A stretch of 45,268 nucleotides of DNA from Clostridiaceae bacterium (GTDB lineage Bacteria; Bacillota; Clostridia; Saccharofermentanales; DTU023). The DNA lies in contig DUVH01000021.1 in NCBI GenBank assembly GCA_012841145.1, positions 1-45,268 of the forward strand, given 5' to 3'. Under the pieces are notes generated by a model. The model saw only the letters and a list, made by a program, of their open reading frames with translations, made no database searches and was not told the DNA's origin. This document shows, one piece after another, positions 22,605 through 31,088 of this stretch (position 1 is the stretch's first letter; every line of letters begins with the position of its first letter). Position numbers and translations under genes: made by a program.

Positions 22605-23984
22605 ATGGCTCGTTATTTACCTGAACCTTACAGGATCAAGATGGTTGAACCCTTAAGGGTTACGACGAAAGAGGAGCGCAGCGCGGCGATACGCAAGGCG
22701 CATTACAATTTGTTCGGCCTGAAAAGCGATGATGTCTACATCGACATGCTTACCGACAGCGGAACGGGAGCGATGAGCGACCGGCAGTGGGCGTCGATGA
22801 TGATGGGTGATGAGAGCTACGCCGGTTCGCGCAGCTATTACCGTCTGATGGACGTCTGCGATGAGTTATTCGGCTGGAAATTCTACCAGCCCGTTCACCA
22901 GGGGCGAGCGGCGGAACACGTGCTCTTTCCACATTTGATTAAGAAAGGTCAAGTTTCGATATCGAACATGCATTTCGATACGACGACAGGGCATGTCACG
23001 CTCGCCGGCGGAAAGGCGGTCAACTCTGTTGTGCCGGAGGCGAAAGATATCTCGACTTACCATCCGTTTAAGGGGAACATGGATACGGAGCGCCTTGTCG
23101 AGCTGATCGAAATGTACGGTCGTGAAAAAGTCGGCATGATTGTCATGACGGTGACGTGCAACTCGGCGGGCGGCCAGCCCGTGTCCCTCGCCAACATACG
23201 CAAGACGGCAGAGATCGCGCGCCGATACGGCATCCCGTTCGTGATCGACGCGGCGCGATTTGCCGAGAACGCTTTTTTCATCAAAGAACGGGAAGAAGGT
23301 CAAAGCGATCGCCCGATCGGCGATATTGTCCGCGATATATTCAAAGACGCGGACGCATTTACGATGTCGGCAAAAAAGGACGGCCTCGTTAACATGGGCG
23401 GGCTCGTCGGCATTCGCGAAGACGAGGAGCTCTTCAGAAAGGCCAGAAGCCTCGTCGTTCCGTATGAGGGCTTTGTCTCGTACGGCGGACTCTCCGGGCG
23501 CGACCTCGACGCGCTCGCCGTGGGGTTGATAGAGGGCATTGACGAAGATTTCCTCCGCTCTTACATCGGACAGACGCGCTATTTGGCGGAACGGCTGACG
23601 GAACTCGGTGTTCCTTGCCAGCTGCCTGCCGGCGGACACGCCGTCTTCGTCGACGCGCGCGCGATTTTGCCGCATGTCCCGTACGATCGCTTCCCGGGAC
23701 ATTCTCTCTGTGTCGAGCTGTATCGCGAGGCGGGGATCCGCGGGTGTGACGTCGGGTCTTTCATCCTTGACCCCGATCCCGAGACGGGCGAGCAGCCGGA
23801 GGCCGAGATGGAGTTTTCAAGATTCTGTATACCGAGGCGGACCTACACGCAGGCGCATCTCGATTACGTCGCGACATCATTGCAGAAAGTGATGGCCGAC
23901 AGCGAGCGCGTAAAAGGCTTCCGCATCGTCAAACAAGAAAAAGTTCTGCGTCATTTCACGGCAGAACTTGAACCGTACGAATGA
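22605..23984 (+). CDS. tnaA: Tryptophanase (tryptophan indole-lyase)
   Basis: A 459-residue PLP enzyme cleaving L-tryptophan to indole, pyruvate and ammonia. Seen: LPEPYRIKMVEP at the N-terminus, YIDMLTDSGTGAMS, HQGRAAEHVLFP, FDTTTGH, CNSAGGQPVSLAN, IDAARFAENAFF, SAKKDGLVNMGG with the PLP lysine, and LRHFTAEL at the end. The Asp in FDTT and the absence of the MERG arginine found in tyrosine phenol-lyase favour tryptophanase. GAGGGGA precedes the ATG. No tnaC-like leader peptide or tnaB transporter is adjacent. Indole production would suit a gut or mucosal anaerobe. Confidence 0.93.
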   Translation: MARYLPEPYRIKMVEPLRVTTKEERSAAIRKAHYNLFGLKSDDVYIDMLTDSGTGAMSDRQWASMMMGDESYAGSRSYYRLMDVCDELFGWKFYQPVHQGRAAEHVLFPHLIKKGQVSISNMHFDTTTGHVTLAGGKAVNSVVPEAKDISTYHPFKGNMDTERLVELIEMYGREKVGMIVMTVTCNSAGGQPVSLANIRKTAEIARRYGIPFVIDAARFAENAFFIKEREEGQSDRPIGDIVRDIFKDADAFTMSAKKDGLVNMGGLVGIREDEELFRKARSLVVPYEGFVSYGGLSGRDLDALAVGLIEGIDEDFLRSYIGQTRYLAERLTELGVPCQLPAGGHAVFVDARAILPHVPYDRFPGHSLCVELYREAGIRGCDVGSFILDPDPETGEQPEAEMEFSRFCIPRRTYTQAHLDYVATSLQKVMADSERVKGFRIVKQEKVLRHFTAELEPYE

Positions 23985-24001
23985 TACGCGCTAACATGCG
24001 G

Positions 24002-24007
24002 TATAAT
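24002..24007 (+). promoter_or_regulatory. Candidate -10 box of the EF-G paralogue
   Basis: A consensus TATAAT lies 31 bp upstream of the ATG, between the tnaA stop and the gene. No convincing -35 is seen at 17 bp, so activity may be weak or need an activator. Confidence 0.4.
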
Positions 24008-24038
24008 AGCAAAAAGCAACTTCTCAAAGGGGGAAAAT

Positions 24039-26117
24039 ATGAAATTTACGACAGACAAAATCAGAAACATCACCGTGATGGGTCACGGCGGCGTCGGCAA
24101 AACAGCTTTTGTCGAAGCCGCGCTCTACAATGCAGGCGTGATCGACCGTATGGGCCGTTCGAACGACGGGAATACGGTGACCGACTTCGATGCGGAGGAA
24201 ATGCGCCGCGGGTCGTCGATCAGCACATCCGTCGCATGGTGTGAATGGAAGAAACACAAGCTCAACTTTATCGATACACCCGGTGATTTTGATTTTCTCG
24301 GTGAACAGATCCTCGGTATGTTCGCGGGCGACACGGCATTGATCATCATGTCGGCGAAAGACGGTTTATCTGTCGGCGCTGAAAAAGCGGTGCGCAATGC
24401 AGGAGGTGAGAATATCCCCGTCGCGTTCTTCGTCAACCGTATGGACGAGGCGAACGCCAACTTTGAGAAGACCGTGGGCGAATTGCGAGACGCCTATGGG
24501 GCGCGAGTTCTGCCGCTTTCGTTGCCGATCATGCAAAATGAGAAAATGACGGGAATCGTCGATGTGCTCAGCGCAAAAGCTTATTCCTTTACCGGGAAAC
24601 GCGGTGAGATGAAAGCGACGGATCTGCCGGACGCTCTGGCGGGAGTCGTCGAAGAGTACGCCGAGACGCTCAAGGAGCAAATGGCGGAGAACGACGAACA
24701 CCTCATGGAGAAATATTTCGAGGGTGAAGATTTCACGCCAGAAGAAGAAGCGTATGGAATGCGCAAAGCGATCGCTGCCGGATCCATCATGCCCGTCTTC
24801 GCCGGTTCGGCGCAAGAGAATTTGGGTGTCTCATTCGCGCTCGATTCCATAGCCAAGTTTTTCCCGACACCTACCGACGGTCATCCCGTTAAAGCAATTA
24901 ACAAGAACGGCGAAGAAATTCTTCTTCACTCCGAAACGGACGGCCCTCTTGCGGCATTCGTGTTCAAGACGTTCGTCGACCCCTTCGTCGGCCGTATCTC
25001 TCTGTTCCGCGTCTTTTCGGGCACGTTCAAAGATGAGGGCACCGTCTACAACGTGAATCAGGAGAAAGAAGAGCGCCTGATCGGCCTCAACTACCAGAAC
25101 GGCAGCAAGCAGACATCGACGGAAGAAGTCGTCGCCGGAGACATCGGCTCGATCGCAAAATTGTCGGACACGGTGACGCTCAATACGCTGACGATGAAGG
25201 CCGATCCTCTCAGGATCATCGCGCCTGAACTGCCGATCCCGTGCTTGACGCTCGCCATCTCGCCTGTCAATAAGGGCGATGAAGAAAAAATCATGCAGGG
25301 TCTCATCCGTTTGAAAGATGAAGATGTGACGTTTGATATCGTAAACGACCCCGAGACGAGACAGTTCCGTCTCTCGGGACTCGGCGAAGTGCAGCTCGAC
25401 GTGCTTTGCGCTCGACTGAAATCAAAGTTCGGTGTCGAGGCTGAGCTTAGCGAGCCGCGTATCGCGTACAGAGAAACGATTCGCAGACAAGTGCGCGTGC
25501 AAGGCAGGCATAAGAAACAGACGGGCGGCCACGGCCAATTCGGAGATGTGTGGATTGTCTTTGAACCCGGTTCCGGCACGTCGGAAGGCCTAGAATTCGC
25601 TGAAGAAATCTTCGGCGGAGCCGTTCCGAGAAACTACTTCCCCGCCGTCGAAAAAGGTCTCCAGGAGGCGATCGAAGAGGGTGTCCTCGCCGGCTACCCC
25701 GTCGTCAACCTGAAAGCGACGCTCGTTGACGGCTCCTACCACGCTGTCGACTCGAACGAACTCTCGTTTAAGCTCGCCGCACGGTTGGCGTACCGCGCCG
25801 GATTGCCGCAGGCCGATCCCGTTCTTCTCGAGCCGATCGACAAGCTGATGGTTCACATCCCCGACGATTTTCTCGGCGATATCATGGGTGACCTGAATAA
25901 GCGTCGCGGACGCATCATGGGCATTCATCCCGATACGATTCCGGGACACCAGATCGTGGAGGCGGAAGCGCCCAGAGCTGAGATTGCAAAATACGCAACC
26001 GACTTGAAGTCCATGACACAGGGTCGCGGCTGGTTTACGGTAGATTTTGTTCGCTACGAACAGGTCCCGCAGAATATTGCAGATCGCATTATCGCCGCCG
26101 CGCAGAGCGAAGAATAA
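24039..26117 (+). CDS. EF-G paralogue (translational GTPase, EF-G2-like)
   Basis: A 692-residue translational GTPase with full EF-G domain order. G1 is GHGGVGKTAF (about residues 15-24) in place of the AHIDAGKT of housekeeping EF-G, G3 is DTPGDFDF, G4 is NRMD and G5 lies at GSAQ. Domain IV has GGHGQFGDV and domain V ends with the MTQGRGWFTVDF block. This fits the second EF-G class found beside FusA in many Bacillota, whose function is less clear (translocation variants, ribosome recycling or stress). AAAGGGGGAAAAT precedes ATG. It stands alone between two terminator-like hairpins and tnaA, not next to rpsG or tuf. Confidence 0.92.
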   Translation: MKFTTDKIRNITVMGHGGVGKTAFVEAALYNAGVIDRMGRSNDGNTVTDFDAEEMRRGSSISTSVAWCEWKKHKLNFIDTPGDFDFLGEQILGMFAGDTALIIMSAKDGLSVGAEKAVRNAGGENIPVAFFVNRMDEANANFEKTVGELRDAYGARVLPLSLPIMQNEKMTGIVDVLSAKAYSFTGKRGEMKATDLPDALAGVVEEYAETLKEQMAENDEHLMEKYFEGEDFTPEEEAYGMRKAIAAGSIMPVFAGSAQENLGVSFALDSIAKFFPTPTDGHPVKAINKNGEEILLHSETDGPLAAFVFKTFVDPFVGRISLFRVFSGTFKDEGTVYNVNQEKEERLIGLNYQNGSKQTSTEEVVAGDIGSIAKLSDTVTLNTLTMKADPLRIIAPELPIPCLTLAISPVNKGDEEKIMQGLIRLKDEDVTFDIVNDPETRQFRLSGLGEVQLDVLCARLKSKFGVEAELSEPRIAYRETIRRQVRVQGRHKKQTGGHGQFGDVWIVFEPGSGTSEGLEFAEEIFGGAVPRNYFPAVEKGLQEAIEEGVLAGYPVVNLKATLVDGSYHAVDSNELSFKLAARLAYRAGLPQADPVLLEPIDKLMVHIPDDFLGDIMGDLNKRRGRIMGIHPDTIPGHQIVEAEAPRAEIAKYATDLKSMTQGRGWFTVDFVRYEQVPQNIADRIIAAAQSEE

Positions 26118-26127
26118 TAACAAGGAG

Positions 26128-26199
26128 AATCTCGGCGCGCCCGTCGCGGGGCGCCGAGATTCCGATGTCCGAAAGGTCGGCCGTTATGACTGACCTTTC
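26128..26199 (+). terminator. Two consecutive hairpins after the EF-G paralogue
   Basis: First: AATCTCGGCGC (26128-26138) with GCGCCGAGATT (26151-26161), a perfect 11-bp GC-rich stem without a T-tract. Second: GAAAGGTC (26171-26178) with GACCTTTC (26192-26199), followed by TTCTC. Together they probably end transcription. Confidence 0.65.
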
Positions 26200-26224
26200 T
26201 TCTCATTAATCAGGTAATACCGCC

Positions 26225-26434
26225 AAGCTGTCGAGCGACACAGCTTCGGAATTTATTAGTACCATCAAGCTGTTGAGTGACACAGTTTCGGAATTTATTA
26301 GTACCATCAAGCTGTCGAGCGACACAGCTTCGGAATTTATTAGTGCCATCAAGCTGTCGAACGACACAGCTTCGGAATATGTTAGTACCATCAAGCTGTT
26401 GAGCGACACAGCTTCGGAATTTGTTCGGTACGTA
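26225..26434 (+). repeat. Five tandem 42-bp hairpin repeats
   Basis: Units begin AAGCTGT at 26225, 26267, 26309, 26351 and 26393, exact period 42, with few substitutions. Each unit holds AAGCTGT...ACAGCTT, a 7-bp stem with 8-base loop. The array is open in more than one frame on both strands because 42 is divisible by three, but no start codon with ribosome binding site serves it on the plus strand. It fills the 356-bp gap before the CorC-like gene together with the hairpins upstream. Confidence 0.9.
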
Positions 26435-26473
26435 CCGCGAGGAGCGGGCTGAACGACTCAGGGAGTCCAAACC

Positions 26474-27850
26474 ATGTACTTAAACTCAATGACCGTCTCA
26501 TCACTCGAGTTTGTGATCCGACGATCGTGTCTCGCCACCCTTCCATCTTGGGGTGCTGTTGTTGTGGCGTTTCTCCTGCTCTTATTATCGTGTTATATCA
26601 CCACTTTTATAAAATCCGCGCGCGTCATCAATATGGAGCGGTTGAGAGAGCGCGTCGAAGCGGGCGGTTCACGTGCGAAAGCCCTGTTGAGACGCTTGGA
26701 ATCACACGAGAAGTTCTATCGCGAACTGACGACGGCTTCTGTGCTCGTGGCAGCGATGTATTTCTTCGTGGGCGCCGTATATTCCATCCCGTCCGTCGCA
26801 ATGTTCTTGTCGCGTTCCGCTGTCGGATACCGTTGGGTTTACGTCGGCGTGATCATCGTTCACGCGCTGTTATTTCTGGTCATCGGGAAGAGTTTGCCCG
26901 AGCGCGTTGCAGGAGGAAATGGCGGTGTTTTCGCCGTAAAGTACTGGTATTTGATGGCGGCGCTTTTGCTTATCGTGAGGCCGATTGAATGGCTCGTGCA
27001 TTACATCGCCACGGCGCTCATGCGCCTGTTTCGCATGCGCGAAGTCGAGGCCGTCGCGCTCGCTCCGACGGAGGAGGAGTTCCTGCGAATGCTGGAAGAC
27101 GGCCGCGACCGAGGCGCGATTGTCGAAGACAACATCGAGCTGTTCGCCAACCTTTTCGATTTCGACGATAAGATTGCTGCCGATATCATGACGCATCGCA
27201 CTGATATTGAAGCGCTTCCCGTCGACGCCGACTACAGATCGACCGTCTCATTCGTGAACGAAACGGGATACACGCGATTCCCTGTTTATCGGGGATCGGT
27301 CGACAACATTATCGGTGTCCTGCACGTTAAAGACCTCCTCTTTACCGACCGCGACAAATTTTCCTTGGAAACGATTATGCGCAAAGCGTGGTTTACGCCT
27401 GAATCGCGTATCATCAGCGACTTATTCAACGATATGCAGCAAAACCATATACAAATGACGATCGTGATCGATGAATACGGCGGAACGGCGGGGCTTCTCA
27501 CGATTGAGGATCTCGTCGAACAGATCGTCGGCAATATTGAGGACGAGTATGACGAGGTGGAGCAGGAGATTGTTGAAATCACTCCCGGATCGTGGCTTGT
27601 GGCAGGGTCTTTCACGCTTGACAAGCTTTCGAAAGTGACAGGTGTCACGTTCGAAGATGACGATTACGACTCCGTCGCCGGATTCCTGATTGAACTGCTC
27701 GACAGAATCCCCGAGGAGGACGAGCAACCGTCCGTGCGCTATGAGAATCTCGTCTTTCATATTCTCTCCGTCTCCGATAACCGCATCGTCCGCGTTCGCG
27801 TGACGCGCCTACCGGCATCCGAACAGGAAACGAAAGGGAGCGCGGAATGA
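26474..27850 (+). CDS. CorC/HlyC-like membrane protein (DUF21-CBS pair)
   Basis: A 458-residue protein of the CNNM/CorC/hemolysin-C group. The N-terminal DUF21-type membrane domain has hydrophobic segments near residues 25-45, 85-110, 115-135 and 155-175. A cytosolic CBS pair follows (ADIMTHRTDIEALPVD, TRFPVYRG, DNIIGVLHVKDLL, TIVIDEYGGTAGLLTIEDLVEQIVG), then a C-terminal CorC_HlyC domain (DSVAGFLIELLDRIP). The family is linked to Mg or Co efflux and resistance. GGGAG precedes ATG directly after the 42-bp array. The stop overlaps the HAD gene start (ATGA), so the two are coupled. Confidence 0.9.
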   Translation: MYLNSMTVSSLEFVIRRSCLATLPSWGAVVVAFLLLLLSCYITTFIKSARVINMERLRERVEAGGSRAKALLRRLESHEKFYRELTTASVLVAAMYFFVGAVYSIPSVAMFLSRSAVGYRWVYVGVIIVHALLFLVIGKSLPERVAGGNGGVFAVKYWYLMAALLLIVRPIEWLVHYIATALMRLFRMREVEAVALAPTEEEFLRMLEDGRDRGAIVEDNIELFANLFDFDDKIAADIMTHRTDIEALPVDADYRSTVSFVNETGYTRFPVYRGSVDNIIGVLHVKDLLFTDRDKFSLETIMRKAWFTPESRIISDLFNDMQQNHIQMTIVIDEYGGTAGLLTIEDLVEQIVGNIEDEYDEVEQEIVEITPGSWLVAGSFTLDKLSKVTGVTFEDDDYDSVAGFLIELLDRIPEEDEQPSVRYENLVFHILSVSDNRIVRVRVTRLPASEQETKGSAE

Positions 27851-28536
27851 GAACGTACGGCAACGCTCTCGGCACGCGTGACGGCGACAAAATCGGCGTG
27901 TCCGCCGTCCTCTTTGATCTCGACGGCACGCTTCTCAACACCATCCCTCTCATACTCGCGACGAACCGACATACTTTTGAAAAAGTGCTCGGTTGGGTTC
28001 CTTCTGATGATGCGATTCTCGCGACGATCGGTGAACCGCTCATGACGGCCTTTAATCGATACAGCGAAGAAAAGAGCCCTGAAATGTTTCGCGAGTACGT
28101 TGAGTGGAGCGCCTCGCGAACGACATCGCATGTGGGGATTTTTCTCGATATCGTTCCCTTGATCGAGCAGCTGCGCCGAGATGGATTCAAGACGGGCATT
28201 GTTACGTCGAGACGGGGAGAGAGTACGATCGAACATCTGAAGGCGTTCGAGATCATACATTTATTCGATGTGATCGTAAGTGTTGACGACACGGAGGAGC
28301 ATAAACCGTTGCCTGCACCCCTGTTGTGCGCGATGGAGCGCCTTGAGATGGACAATCCGGAAGACCTGATCTACGTGGGCGACACGATCCACGACTTGCA
28401 ATGTGCGAGGAACGCCGGAATGCATTTTGCCGCGGTCAGCTGGACGGCGATGGATAAAGACGCGCTCGATCGCGCCGCGCCCGATTTTTGGCTCGATACC
28501 CCCTTTGATCTTCTCAGTAAAATCGAACTGTGCTAA
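27847..28536 (+). CDS. HAD-superfamily phosphatase (PpaX/Gph-like)
   Basis: A 229-residue HAD hydrolase. Motif I is LFDLDGTLLNT (nucleophile Asp), motif II is VTSRRGES, motif III lysine is in EHKPLPAP and motif IV is YVGDTIHDLQCARNAG. A helical cap lies between motifs I and II. This is the pyrophosphatase PpaX or phosphoglycolate phosphatase type; substrate not determinable. The ATG overlaps the TGA of the CorC-like gene, so its translation is coupled to it. Confidence 0.9.
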   Translation: MRTYGNALGTRDGDKIGVSAVLFDLDGTLLNTIPLILATNRHTFEKVLGWVPSDDAILATIGEPLMTAFNRYSEEKSPEMFREYVEWSASRTTSHVGIFLDIVPLIEQLRRDGFKTGIVTSRRGESTIEHLKAFEIIHLFDVIVSVDDTEEHKPLPAPLLCAMERLEMDNPEDLIYVGDTIHDLQCARNAGMHFAAVSWTAMDKDALDRAAPDFWLDTPFDLLSKIELC

Positions 28537-28677
28537 ACTTTGTTGCACGCAATTTAATATAGGAACTCGCGACAGGCGTCTTTCAGCTCGTTCATAAGTA
28601 CCGTGTTCGTTGTATCATTAGGCGAGACGGCATAGATGAGAGGTGAAGCCTCTTGTGTCGCGGAGGGAAGGGAATAT

Positions 28678-30303
28678 ATGGCTAAAAAAGAATCTACAGA
28701 ATGGAAACAGGACGTAGCGAGGGCGGAAAGAAAAGATCGACTCGCCCGCCTGAAAGGCAGTGACGGCCAGAAGAAGAAAATCGAAGCGCGCAGTACCGGA
28801 AAAAAAGTGGCACTCATAGTGGTCGCCGTCATCGTCGTGCTCGCACTTGCCGTCTGGCTCATCGCAAGTACCGGGCTTTTGACACGCTACTCGATAGCGT
28901 TAACTGTAAACGATAAGAAGGTTACGGCCGGCCAAGTCAACATGTACTTTGGAAACTATGCGGCGTCGAACCAGTGGGGAATGGCCTTTACGGAAGAGTT
29001 CCAGTTGATGCTCGATCAAAAGTCACAGGCCTCCGCATCGGGCACACTGCGCGACGACTTGGTCAACAGCGTCATCCCCGGGGTGGTTTACGCGATGGCG
29101 ATACTCGATGACATGGAGAAAAGCGATTTTGAATTGACGGAAGAGCAGCAAGAGGAAATCGACGGCATGCTCGAGAATATGGAATTTCAGATTACGCAAT
29201 TAGCTCTCCAAAACGGCACGACACTAGCCAGTTTCCTAAAAATGTACTTCGGCCCCGGCGTCAACATGAAGATGGTGAAGCAGGACTTCGTCAACTCGAT
29301 GATGATCTCGTATTATAACGATTACGTTGCCGAACAGGCCGATCTCACTGATGCCGAGATCTCAAAATACTATGAAGAGCACAAGGACGAGCTCGATGTC
29401 TATACGTACAATTCCTATCAGTTCAAAATTGACGTAGGAGAAGACGCTACGGAAGACGAGAAACTTGAGGCGCTTCTTAAGTTGAAGGCAGACGCCGGAG
29501 CGGCGCTCACCGAGATTGAAAACAGTTCATTCGTTGAAGCCGTGAAGAAGTATGTTTCGGAAGAAGAGGCGAAGAAGCTTGAAGAGAACCCCGATTCCGT
29601 CTTGGAGGAGAAGGTGCTCGGAAGCGAATTGGCAAGTCAAGTCGCTGAGTTCGTGAAAGATTCCGCGCGCAAGACCGGTGACGCGAAGGTAATTGAAGGA
29701 ACGGACACGATGACGCTCGTTCAATTCGTCGGTCGCCAAAAAGACGACAGTCGCCCGTTCTATTCCGTCCGACACATTCTGATCGCCAATGATCAGGATG
29801 CAACGTCAGAGGAACCCGCGCTGACGGATGAGGAGCTCAAGAAAGAAGCCGAGCGTGTGCTCGATGAGTATAAAGCCGGCGACATGACGGAAGAATCGTT
29901 TGCCGAATTGGCGAAGAAGTACAGCAAAGATATGGGCAGCGCCGCTCAAGGCGGACTCTACGCGGATATGGACGAAGCGTTTCAAGAGGGGCTTGTGAAA
30001 GAATTCCGCGATTGGTTCAGAGAAACACCTCGTAAACCGGGAGAGACGGGAATCGTCAAAACAACGTTCGGCTACCACATCATGTATTTCGTCGAGCACT
30101 CCGACGAGAAGGCGCTCGACAGAAAGATCAAGGACGTTCTGAAGAATGCATTCGTCAATGACTGGAACGATCGCGTAAACAAGGCGGCAGTCGTTGAGCG
30201 TCACCCGTTCGGCATGAAGTTTGTCGCAAAACTCGACTTTTTTGACTGCATTTTCGGAAAAGCGCCTGAGCTTCCCACATCGGTCACGAATCCGATTCAG
30301 TAA
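28678..30303 (+). CDS. Membrane-anchored parvulin-type peptidyl-prolyl isomerase (PrsA-like foldase)
   Basis: A 541-residue extracytoplasmic foldase. A charged cytoplasmic head of about 40 residues is followed by the hydrophobic anchor VALIVVAVIVVLALAVWLIA; there is no lipobox, unlike classical PrsA. Then a SurA_N-like chaperone region starting ALTVNDKKVTAGQVN, and a parvulin domain VRHILIAN ... FAELAKKYSKDMGSAAQGG ... TTFGYHIMYF. A long acidic insertion lies inside the domain's first loop. ATG 28678 follows GGAGGGAAGGGAATAT; the upstream 14 codons lack such a signal. It should help fold secreted proteins, for instance the surface proteins of this window. Confidence 0.9.
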   Translation: MAKKESTEWKQDVARAERKDRLARLKGSDGQKKKIEARSTGKKVALIVVAVIVVLALAVWLIASTGLLTRYSIALTVNDKKVTAGQVNMYFGNYAASNQWGMAFTEEFQLMLDQKSQASASGTLRDDLVNSVIPGVVYAMAILDDMEKSDFELTEEQQEEIDGMLENMEFQITQLALQNGTTLASFLKMYFGPGVNMKMVKQDFVNSMMISYYNDYVAEQADLTDAEISKYYEEHKDELDVYTYNSYQFKIDVGEDATEDEKLEALLKLKADAGAALTEIENSSFVEAVKKYVSEEEAKKLEENPDSVLEEKVLGSELASQVAEFVKDSARKTGDAKVIEGTDTMTLVQFVGRQKDDSRPFYSVRHILIANDQDATSEEPALTDEELKKEAERVLDEYKAGDMTEESFAELAKKYSKDMGSAAQGGLYADMDEAFQEGLVKEFRDWFRETPRKPGETGIVKTTFGYHIMYFVEHSDEKALDRKIKDVLKNAFVNDWNDRVNKAAVVERHPFGMKFVAKLDFFDCIFGKAPELPTSVTNPIQ

Positions 30304-30384
30304 TTCATCGTCTTTCGATCAGCGATGGCAGATTAACAATCGAAGATCAATAACCTTAAATCAAAAACTGTAGATTAACAACGG

Positions 30385-30418
30385 CTAAGGGGGTTCTCAA
30401 AGCGAGACACCCCCTTAA
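30385..30418 (+). terminator. Intrinsic terminator of the foldase gene
   Basis: CTAAGGGGGTTCTC and GAGACACCCCCTTAAG form a long stem with loop AAAGC. It shares the GGGGG..CTCAA shape with other terminators in this window; the T-tail is weak. Confidence 0.7.
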
Positions 30419-30543
30419 GTTTGCCCGCATACACCTGCCACTTTCAATCGAACGAGGACTGCTAAAACACTTAGCCCCCTAAGCTGTGCAAAATTTCAAC
30501 TTAACTTGAAAAACCGTCGCCATATGCTGCAAAAACTCACATT

Positions 30544-30885
30544 CGGGTACCGGGGGCCGAGCGTGCAGTCCAAAAATTCGATATTAACTGCAAAACTGAA
30601 CACCCCGGATACCGGGTGCCGGACGTACAGTCCAAAAATTCGATATTAACTGCAAAATTGAACACACCGGATACAGGATTCCGAGCGTACAGTCCAGAAA
30701 TTCGATATTAACTGCAAAACTGAACACACCGGATACCGGGTGCCGAGCGTACAGTCCAGAAATTCGATATTAACTGCAAAACTGAACACACCGGATACCG
30801 GGTGCCGAGCGTACAGTCCAGAAATTCGAAATTAATTGAAAAATCGCACACCCCGGGTGCGGGGGTGCCGGGCGACGGCTGCAGG
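30544..30885 (+). repeat. Tandem array of five 62-bp repeats plus a diverged sixth
   Basis: Units begin CGGRTACCGG/CGGATACAGG at 30544, 30606, 30668, 30730 and 30792; a diverged unit starts at 30854. Conserved parts are CAGTCCARAAATTCGATATT and ACTGCAAAACTGAACAC. 62 is not a multiple of three and the frame changes each unit, so it is noncoding. Within units TGCAGT/ACTGCA can pair. It lies in the 785-bp region between the convergent foldase and gatD genes; 30886-31088 shows nothing recognisable. Confidence 0.9.
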
Positions 30886-31088
30886 ACAAAAAGTAGAAAT
30901 TTTGAACAGAAGCAGCTTGAAAACGATGGCGGAACTAGATTGAGTGCATATAGTGGGATGCATCGAACTTGAATCAATAGACGCCTTTACGTCCCGAAGC
31001 TAAGGTCTTGAATACAACCCGCAAAAGAATGCAGGAATTACTACCAAATTCCGGACGTGACTTGAAATTGCAGTTTCTGCGGACTCGG

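Noticed and set aside
22605-23984. Tyrosine phenol-lyase as alternative for the PLP lyase
   Set aside because: FDTT in the substrate region and AGIRGCDVGSF instead of the MERG segment fit tryptophanase better.
26210-26470. Minus-strand 86-residue ORF over the 42-bp repeats
   Set aside because: It is open only because the repeat period is a multiple of three; other frames are open too, and no ribosome binding site or family similarity supports it.
30544-30885. 62-bp repeat array considered as a CRISPR
   Set aside because: Units are contiguous and similar over their full length, with no unique spacers between short constant repeats, and no cas genes are present.
30708-30977. Minus-strand 89-residue ORF over the 62-bp repeats
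   Set aside because: The repeat shifts frame each unit and the product is a by-product of the array.
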